Part shown: positions 58,476 to 64,000 of the stretch, piece by piece
How the letters are laid out: each line of letters opens with the position of its first letter
Position numbering within the stretch: position 1 is the first letter of the stretch
Assembly: GCF_014646995.1 (NCBI RefSeq)
Contig: NZ_BMOI01000001.1
Location: 147,008-211,007, forward strand
DNA from: Curtobacterium luteum
Lineage (GTDB): Bacteria > Actinomycetota > Actinomycetes > Actinomycetales > Microbacteriaceae
Reading direction: 5' to 3'
Length of the DNA stretch: 64,000 bases
Program-made: the position numbers and the translations under genes
The notes under the pieces: model-generated
The model's input: the letters and a program-made list of their open reading frames with translations, nothing else
Told to the model about the DNA's origin: nothing
Database searches by the model: none

Positions 58476-59467
58476 GCGTGCTCCGCTCGTCCGGACCGGG
58501 GGAGGGCGCGACCGCCCAGCACGCTGTACCGGCCGGACGGGCGGTGCGGGTGCGGGTGCCGGCCACCTCGGCGAACCTCGGCCCGGGCTTCGACTCGCTC
58601 GGGCTCGCGCTCTCCCTCTACGACGAGGTGACCGTCCGGGTCCGTCCCGGAGCCGGGGCGACGGTCACCGTCGAGGGCGTCGGTGCCGGCGAGGTCGCCA
58701 CCGACGACACGAACCTCGTCGTGCAGGCGATCCGACGTGGGCTCGCGTACGCGGGCGTCGCCGAGCAGCCCGGACTCGAGCTGCACGCCGTCAACGCCAT
58801 CCCGCACGGGCGCGGCATGGGCTCGTCCGCCGCCGCGATCGTCGCCGGGCTGATGGCCGCGCGAGGGCTCCTCGAGGGGATCGTCGACCTCGACGCGTCG
58901 ACGCTCCTGACCCTCGCCACCGAGATGGAGGGCCACCCGGACAACGTCGCCCCGGCGCTGTTCGGCGGGCTGACGATCGCGTGGATGACGGCGGAGGGGC
59001 CGGCGTACAAGCGGCTCCTGGTGCACCGAGGTGTCTCGCCGGTGGTGTTCGTACCGACGTCGACGCTGTCGACGAAGCTCGCGCGGTCCCTGCAGCCCGC
59101 GAGCGTCCCGCACGCGGACGCCGCCTTCAACGTGTCCCGCTCGGCGCTGCTCGTCGCGGCACTCATCCAGAGCCCGGAGCTGCTGCTCGCGGCGACCGAG
59201 GACCGGCTCCACCAGGCCTACCGGGCGAGTGCCATGCCGGAGACCGACGCCCTCATCGGACTCCTGCGGCAGCACGGGCTCGCCGCGGTCGTCTCCGGCG
59301 CCGGCCCCAGCCTGCTCGTCCTCGGCAGCGACCCGGCACAGCGCCTCACCGCGGCGGACCTGGTGTCGCGACACGCACAGTCCGACTGGCGGCCGCTCAT
59401 GCTGGCGGTGGACCTGGGTGGTGCTACAGTGGCAGCGCACTCGGCGCTCCAAGCCGATCCCGCATAG
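58472..59467 (+). CDS. thrB: Homoserine kinase
   Basis: 331 residues, GHMP kinase. The N-terminal [26 protein letters not shown] and the ATP loop [18 protein letters not shown] near 110 are typical, as is the C-terminal [16 protein letters not shown] 58472 overlaps the thrC stop (GTGA); a second GTG lies at 58478. The protein has a 25-residue N-terminal lead. The product feeds thrC. Confidence 0.96.
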   Translation: MSVLRSSGPGEGATAQHAVPAGRAVRVRVPATSANLGPGFDSLGLALSLYDEVTVRVRPGAGATVTVEGVGAGEVATDDTNLVVQAIRRGLAYAGVAEQPGLELHAVNAIPHGRGMGSSAAAIVAGLMAARGLLEGIVDLDASTLLTLATEMEGHPDNVAPALFGGLTIAWMTAEGPAYKRLLVHRGVSPVVFVPTSTLSTKLARSLQPASVPHADAAFNVSRSALLVAALIQSPELLLAATEDRLHQAYRASAMPETDALIGLLRQHGLAAVVSGAGPSLLVLGSDPAQRLTAADLVSRHAQSDWRPLMLAVDLGGATVAAHSALQADPA

Positions 59468-59630
59468 GCAGCAGGAACGATCCTCGCCGGTGCAGGGTCA
59501 GGTGCGCGGGGGCATTCTCTTCCTGATCACCCGTACTCGGTCCGTCGTCTGAACGACGGTGCGTGCATCCCTGTGCATCCGGGTTGGTGGAAACTCTCCG
59601 CGTTCTGCGGTTCGAAAGGAAACACCCACC
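59468..59630 (+). promoter_or_regulatory. rho leader region with a hairpin
   Basis: 163 bp between thrB and rho. CCGTCGT-CTGA-ACGACGG (59542-59559, stem 7, loop CTGA) is followed by GTGCATCC repeated twice (near 59562-59579). rho genes are often autoregulated, so this leader is a candidate site. GAAAGGA (59614-59620) is the RBS. Confidence 0.5.
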
Positions 59631-61805
59631 TTGACGAACGTCAACGACTCCACCCCGGTGGAGATCCCCAGCGACCTGCGCGCCCTCCGACTCCCGGAGC
59701 TGCAGCGGATCGCCTCCTCGCTCGGCATCACCGGGCTCTCCAAGCTCCGCAAGGGCGACCTCATCGCCACGATCGAGGACAAGCGTCCCGCGACGGCCGA
59801 CGCCCCGGCGACCGAGCAGCCGACGCTGCCGGAGCCGGTCGCCGAGCAGCCGGTCGCCGCGCAGTCGACCCCTGCGCAGTCCACCTCCGAGCAGCCGGCG
59901 CCGTCGGCGCCCGAGCAGCCCGCTGCGGAGACGCAGCCGACCGCCACCGGCGCCGAGGCGACCGAGCAGCCGGCCGGCGGCCGTGCGCGCCGCTCGCGCC
60001 GCGCCTCCTCGGGCGGCACCGTCAACGCCGCGCCGACCTCGGCTGCGGACCACCAGAACCACGGCCACACCGGGACCGAGGACCTGCTCGCGGGTCTCGA
60101 CCAGGTGCGCGCCGAGAAGGACGCGCAGGAAGCGGCGCAGGCCGCGGGCCAGCGCCGCGGGCGCGGGCAGCAGAACGGCCAGCAGGCCGCGCAGCAGCAG
60201 GACGGCCAGGAGGCACCGGCCGACTCCGCCGTGCAGCCCGCCGAGCAGGGCGCCGACTCCGGCGACGCCGGTGACCAGGGCGAGGGCGGCTCGCGTCGTG
60301 GGCGCCGCAGCCGTGGCCGTGGCCGTGGTCGCGGTCAGAACGGCGACGCCGCCCAGAACGGCGACCAGAACGGTCAGCAGAAGCAGGACGACCAGCCGAA
60401 GCAGGACGACCAGAAGCAGAACGGTCAGCCGAAGCAGGACGACCAGAAGCAGAACGGTCAGCAGAAGCAGGGTCAGCAGAACGGCCAGCAGAAGCAGAAC
60501 GGCCAGAACCAGAACGGCCAGAACCAGAACGGCCCGCAGCAGGACCTCCAGCAGGACGGTGAGGGCCGGAGCCGTCGCCAGCGCGACCGCAAGCGTGGAC
60601 GTGGCGGTCAGCAGGACGACCTCGAGCCCGAGGTCACCGAGGACGACGTCCTCATCCCGATCGCGGGCATCCTCGACGTCCTCGACAACTACGCCTTCGT
60701 GCGGACGACCGGCTACCTGCCCGGCCCGAGCGACGTCTACGTCTCGCTCGGCCAGGTGAAGAAGTACCACCTCCGCAAGGGCGACGCCGTCGTCGGTTCG
60801 ATCAAGCAGCCCCAGGGCGGCGAGCAGCAGAGCCGGCAGAAGTACAACGCGCTCGTCAAGGTCGACACCGTGAACGGCCAGACCGCCGAGGAGGCAGCGG
60901 CCCGCAAGGACTTCTCCGACCTCACGCCGCTGTACCCGAACGAGCGCCTGCGCCTCGAGACCGAGCCCCAGAAGCTGTCGACGCGGATCATCGACCTCGT
61001 GTCGCCGATCGGCAAGGGCCAGCGCGGCCTCATCGTGTCGCCGCCGAAGGCCGGCAAGACGGTCGTGCTGCAGGCCATCGCCAACGCGATCGCCAAGAAC
61101 AACCCCGAGGCGCACCTCATGGTCGTCCTCGTGGACGAGCGGCCCGAAGAGGTCACCGACATGCAGCGCTCGGTGAAGGGCGAGGTCATCGCCTCGACCT
61201 TCGACCGCCCGGCGGAGGACCACACCACGGTCGCCGAGCTGGCCATCGAGCGTGCGAAGCGCCTCGTGGAGCTCGGTCACGACGTCGTCGTGCTGCTCGA
61301 CTCGATCACGCGCCTCGGTCGCGCCTACAACCTGGCGACGCCGGCATCGGGCCGTGTGCTCTCGGGTGGCGTCGACTCGGCCGCGCTGTACCCGCCGAAG
61401 CGCTTCTTCGGTGCCGCGCGCAACATCGAGGACGGCGGCTCGCTGACGATCCTCGCGACGGCGCTTGTCGAGACCGGCTCCAAGATGGACGAGGTCATCT
61501 TCGAGGAGTTCAAGGGCACGGGCAACATGGAGCTCCGCCTCAACCGCCACCTGGCGGACAAGCGGATCTTCCCGGCCGTCGACGTCAACGCGTCCGGTAC
61601 CCGTCGCGAGGAGCAGCTGCTCTCCGCCGACGAGGTCACGATCACGTGGCGCCTGCGTCGTGCCCTCGCCGGGCTCGACCCGCAGCAGGCGCTGGAGATC
61701 GTGCTGCGGAACCTCAAGGAGACGCAGTCGAACGTCGAGTTCCTGGTCCAGGTGCAGAAGTCGGTCCCCACGACCGGCGGACACCACAACGGCCACCAGG
61801 AGTAA
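59631..61805 (+). CDS. rho: Transcription termination factor Rho (with long disordered insert)
   Basis: 724 residues from TTG 59631 ([13 protein letters not shown]), 10 nt after GAAAGGA; nearest ATG/GTG options upstream lack an RBS. Helical Rho_N domain (about 12-50: [28 protein letters not shown]). Then a disordered region of about 250 residues: PA/EQ-rich, an RG-rich patch ([14 protein letters not shown], about 222-236) and Asn/Gln/Lys/Asp pentads ([10 protein letters not shown]; about 235-310). The RNA-binding CSD follows ([18 protein letters not shown]), Walker [13 protein letters not shown], Walker [16 protein letters not shown]. Helicase core intact. Confidence 0.96.
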   Translation: MTNVNDSTPVEIPSDLRALRLPELQRIASSLGITGLSKLRKGDLIATIEDKRPATADAPATEQPTLPEPVAEQPVAAQSTPAQSTSEQPAPSAPEQPAAETQPTATGAEATEQPAGGRARRSRRASSGGTVNAAPTSAADHQNHGHTGTEDLLAGLDQVRAEKDAQEAAQAAGQRRGRGQQNGQQAAQQQDGQEAPADSAVQPAEQGADSGDAGDQGEGGSRRGRRSRGRGRGRGQNGDAAQNGDQNGQQKQDDQPKQDDQKQNGQPKQDDQKQNGQQKQGQQNGQQKQNGQNQNGQNQNGPQQDLQQDGEGRSRRQRDRKRGRGGQQDDLEPEVTEDDVLIPIAGILDVLDNYAFVRTTGYLPGPSDVYVSLGQVKKYHLRKGDAVVGSIKQPQGGEQQSRQKYNALVKVDTVNGQTAEEAAARKDFSDLTPLYPNERLRLETEPQKLSTRIIDLVSPIGKGQRGLIVSPPKAGKTVVLQAIANAIAKNNPEAHLMVVLVDERPEEVTDMQRSVKGEVIASTFDRPAEDHTTVAELAIERAKRLVELGHDVVVLLDSITRLGRAYNLATPASGRVLSGGVDSAALYPPKRFFGAARNIEDGGSLTILATALVETGSKMDEVIFEEFKGTGNMELRLNRHLADKRIFPAVDVNASGTRREEQLLSADEVTITWRLRRALAGLDPQQALEIVLRNLKETQSNVEFLVQVQKSVPTTGGHHNGHQE

Positions 61806-61808
61806 CCG

Positions 61809-62891
61809 GTGTTCGAGTCGGTGGCAGGGCTGCTGGCGGAACACGAGGACCTGACGCAGCAGCTGTCGGACCCCGCGCTCCACGCCGATCCGGTCCGTGC
61901 GAAGAAGGTGAACCGGCGGTACGCCGAGCTCAACCAGATCAAGTCCGCGTACGAGTCCTGGAAGGCGGCGGGGGACGACCTCGCCGCCGCCCAGGAACTC
62001 GCCCGCGAGGACGAGGCGTTCGCAGACGAGGTCCCGGCGCTCGAGGAGCAGCTGACGGAGCGCCAGGAGCGTCTCCGCCGGCTGCTCATCCCGCGGGACC
62101 CCGACGACGGGCGCGACGTGATCATGGAGATCAAGGGCGGCGAGGGCGGCGAGGAGTCGGCGTTGTTCGCGGCCGACCTCCTGCGCATGTACTCGCACTA
62201 CGCCGAGTCCAAGGGCTGGAAGATCGAGATGCTCGAGCGCACCGAGTCCGACCTCGGCGGCTACAAGGACGTCCAGGTCGCGATCAAGTCGAACGCGACC
62301 GACCCGTCTCAGGGTGTCTGGGCACACCTGAAGTACGAGGGCGGCGTGCACCGCGTGCAGCGCGTGCCGGCGACCGAGTCGCAGGGGCGCATCCACACCT
62401 CGACGACCGGCGTCCTCGTCTTCCCCGAGGTCGACGAGCCGGAAGAGGTGCAGATCAACCAGAACGACCTCAAGATCGACGTGTACCGGTCCTCGGGCCC
62501 CGGCGGGCAGTCCGTGAACACGACGGACTCCGCGGTCCGCATCACCCACCTGCCCACGGGCATCACGGTGGCGATGCAGAACGAGAAGTCGCAGCTGCAG
62601 AACCGCGAGGCCGGCATGCGCGTGCTCCGCGCCCGCATCCTCGCGAAGCAGCAGGAGGAGCTCGACGCCATCGCCTCGGATGCGCGCAAATCGCAGATCC
62701 GCGGCATGGACCGTTCGGAGCGCATCCGCACGTACAACTTCCCGGAGAACCGCATCGCGGACCACCGCACCGGGTACAAGGCGTACGACCTCGACCGGGT
62801 CATGAACGGCGCCCTCGAGCCCGTCATCGAGTCCGCGATCCGCGCCGACGAAGAGGCCCGGTTGGCCGCCATCGGCGACCAGGACGCGTGA
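61809..62891 (+). CDS. prfA: Peptide chain release factor 1
   Basis: 360 residues. Reads UAA/UAG. Tripeptide region in [15 protein letters not shown] (Pro-Ala-Thr). GGQ motif in [19 protein letters not shown] near 235. Helical start [20 protein letters not shown] 61809, 3 nt after the rho stop, so it is co-transcribed. Overlaps prmC (GTGA). Length standard. Confidence 0.97.
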   Translation: MFESVAGLLAEHEDLTQQLSDPALHADPVRAKKVNRRYAELNQIKSAYESWKAAGDDLAAAQELAREDEAFADEVPALEEQLTERQERLRRLLIPRDPDDGRDVIMEIKGGEGGEESALFAADLLRMYSHYAESKGWKIEMLERTESDLGGYKDVQVAIKSNATDPSQGVWAHLKYEGGVHRVQRVPATESQGRIHTSTTGVLVFPEVDEPEEVQINQNDLKIDVYRSSGPGGQSVNTTDSAVRITHLPTGITVAMQNEKSQLQNREAGMRVLRARILAKQQEELDAIASDARKSQIRGMDRSERIRTYNFPENRIADHRTGYKAYDLDRVMNGALEPVIESAIRADEEARLAAIGDQDA

Positions 62892-63787
62892 TCGACGGTC
62901 GGGAGGCACGGATCGCCGTGGGTGGGGACGGGACGTTCGCCGCGGATCGCCTCCTCGACGAGGCGGCCGCGGCGCTCGGGTCCGTCGGCGTCCCGACGCC
63001 GCGGGTCGACGCCGAGCTCCTGCTCGCCTGGGCGACGGACACGTCCCGCGGCGCAGTGCAGGCGCGCGCGCTGACGGGAGGCGCGATCGCCGGGGCGCAC
63101 GTCGAACGCTTCCGGCAGGCCGTCGCCCGACGGCGGACCCGTGAGCCGCTGCAGCACATCACGGGGGAGGCGTACTTCCGTGCGCTGACCCTCGCGGTCG
63201 GTCCGGGCGTCTTCGTCCCGCGACCCGAGACCGAGGGCGTCGTGCAGTTCGGCATCGACGCGCTGCGGGGGACCGCGGTGCCGGCGCCGGTGGCCGTCGA
63301 CCTGGGGTCCGGCAGCGGTGCGATCGCCATCGCGATGGACACCGAGGTACCGAACGCGGTGGTCTACGCGGTGGAACGGTCCCCGGCGGCCCTGCCCTGG
63401 ACCCGGCGCAACGTCGAGGCCCACGGCGGCACGGTCCGGCTCGTCGAGGGCGACCTCGCCGACGCGCTGCCGGAGCTCGACGGGACGGTCTCCGTCGTCG
63501 TGTCGAACCCGCCCTACGTGCCCGACGACGCGGTGCCGGTCGACCCCGAGGTCCGTGACCACGACCCCGCGATGGCGCTGTACGGCGGACCGGACGGCCT
63601 CGACGCCGTGCGGGCCCTGGCCGAGACCGCGTGGCGGCTGCTCGTGCCCGGGGGAGTGCTCGTGGTCGAGCACGCCGAACCGCAGGGGGCGGGCGTGCGC
63701 GAGGTGCTCGCCGCCCGGGGCTTCCGGAGCCCGGAGACGCACGTCGACCTCACCGGACGCGACCGCACCACGACGGCCACCCGCTGA
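62888..63787 (+). CDS. prmC: Release factor glutamine methyltransferase
   Basis: 299 residues. Methylates the GGQ Gln of RF1/RF2, so adjacency to prfA is meaningful. SAM site [16 protein letters not shown] near 140. Catalytic [14 protein letters not shown] near 207. N-terminal helical domain with [13 protein letters not shown] and [12 protein letters not shown] 62888 overlaps the prfA stop (GTGA). The usual downstream sua5 (tsaC) gene is not the next gene here: a convergent HAD gene follows. Confidence 0.96.
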   Translation: MIDGREARIAVGGDGTFAADRLLDEAAAALGSVGVPTPRVDAELLLAWATDTSRGAVQARALTGGAIAGAHVERFRQAVARRRTREPLQHITGEAYFRALTLAVGPGVFVPRPETEGVVQFGIDALRGTAVPAPVAVDLGSGSGAIAIAMDTEVPNAVVYAVERSPAALPWTRRNVEAHGGTVRLVEGDLADALPELDGTVSVVVSNPPYVPDDAVPVDPEVRDHDPAMALYGGPDGLDAVRALAETAWRLLVPGGVLVVEHAEPQGAGVREVLAARGFRSPETHVDLTGRDRTTTATR

Positions 63788-63875
63788 CGCGACCACCGAG
63801 GCGCGCGTGCGCCGTGCCTCCCGGCCGGGCGTCCCTCGCGTGCCTGGCGGAGCCGGGCGTGACGCGCAGCCCCGG

Positions 63876-64000
63876 TCAGACGACGGCGGAGGCCTCGCGC
63901 TGCTGCGCGACGAACGCGCGGACCGCCTGCCGGAGGTCGGTGTGCTCCTCGACCAGGACCGCGTGGATGCCGACGCTGCGGGCGCCCTCGACGTTGACGG
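63876..64000 (-). CDS. HAD-like hydrolase, C-terminal end (cut by window edge)
   Basis: 41 codons plus stop on the minus strand, entering from the right edge. It reads VNVEGARSVGIHAVLVEEH then a helical tail ending in REASAVV. NVEGARSVGIHAV matches the segment just after the motif IV Asp of HAD-IA hydrolases (D-xx-xNVEGAR-xxG), as also seen in the HAD gene at 2021-2659. The active site lies outside the window. Confidence 0.7.
   Translation of the reverse strand, partial: VNVEGARSVGIHAVLVEEHTDLRQAVRAFVAQQREASAVV

Overview
The window is about 64 kb of very GC-rich actinobacterial chromosome. It has tight gene packing, many GTG starts, frequent 4-nt GTGA/ATGA stop-start overlaps, and many genes whose TAnnnT box sits 6-8 nt before the start codon (leaderless transcripts). 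Gene content and order (argS ... lysA-hom-thrC-thrB-rho-prfA-prmC, an Actinobacteria-type Rho with a long disordered insert, a Pls/PosA protein, PspA next to a TPM protein) fit Microbacteriaceae, most like Curtobacterium. The genus is inferred from style and content, not from a search. No rRNA, CRISPR array, integrase, transposase or phage gene was seen, and there is one tRNA (Arg, CCG).

Layout. 1-7.2 kb: truncated secreted Ig-like protein, OYE-family oxidoreductase with a HAD hydrolase, NAD(P)HX dehydratase (divergent), GT87-like membrane protein with an MTH1187-type protein, a tiny zinc-ribbon protein, an MFS exporter. 7.5-10.8 kb: three-gene signalling cassette (histidine kinase, membrane protein with a kinase-like but degenerate tail, LuxR-type response regulator). 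10.9-13.9 kb: metY and metX (direct sulfhydrylation route to methionine) separated by a cluster of palindromes. 14.1-19.1 kb: acyltransferase-3 protein, SDR, a frameshifted phosphoribosyltransferase, an S51-type peptidase, ung, a GNAT. 19.4-22.4 kb: gluconate regulator, permease and kinase with a clear palindromic operator. 22.5-29.2 kb: secreted GH43 enzyme, ABC-F protein, DHFR-like protein, ABM protein, amidase. 29.4-34.4 kb: five-gene peptide/nickel-type ABC importer. 34.4-37.2 kb: alpha/beta hydrolase and an iron-box-controlled siderophore-interacting protein with an ABC ATPase. 37.7-43.7 kb: small HEXXH protein overlapping a flavoprotein disulfide reductase, an arginase-fold protein lacking metal ligands, PspA and a TPM protein. 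43.7-50.7 kb: phosphopantetheinyl transferase, methionine aminopeptidase, XRE regulator, M1 metallopeptidase, and a 1,322-residue Pls/PosA protein. 50.9-64 kb: tRNA-Arg, lipoprotein, argS, LmeA-like protein, the aspartate-family amino acid genes, rho, prfA, prmC, and the end of a HAD gene.

How the parts work together. metX/metY, hom, thrB, thrC and lysA cover much of the aspartate-family branch (homoserine to threonine and methionine, plus the last lysine step). The gnt genes form a self-contained gluconate uptake and phosphorylation unit. The siderophore-interacting protein and ATPase form an iron-responsive unit. The PPTase could load the carrier domain of the Pls/PosA protein 2.5 kb away.

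The most unusual content is in the intergenic DNA. There are at least five long palindromes of 36-65 nt, ten copies or half-copies of an element built on GGCCGGGAGGC, and tandem or dispersed repeats with periods of 21, 32, 33, 47 and 59 bp plus a 103-bp direct repeat pair. Other oddities are a one-base frameshift that joins a phosphoribosyltransferase to a peptidase reading frame, and a duplicated ribosome binding site plus start codon in the gluconate regulator.
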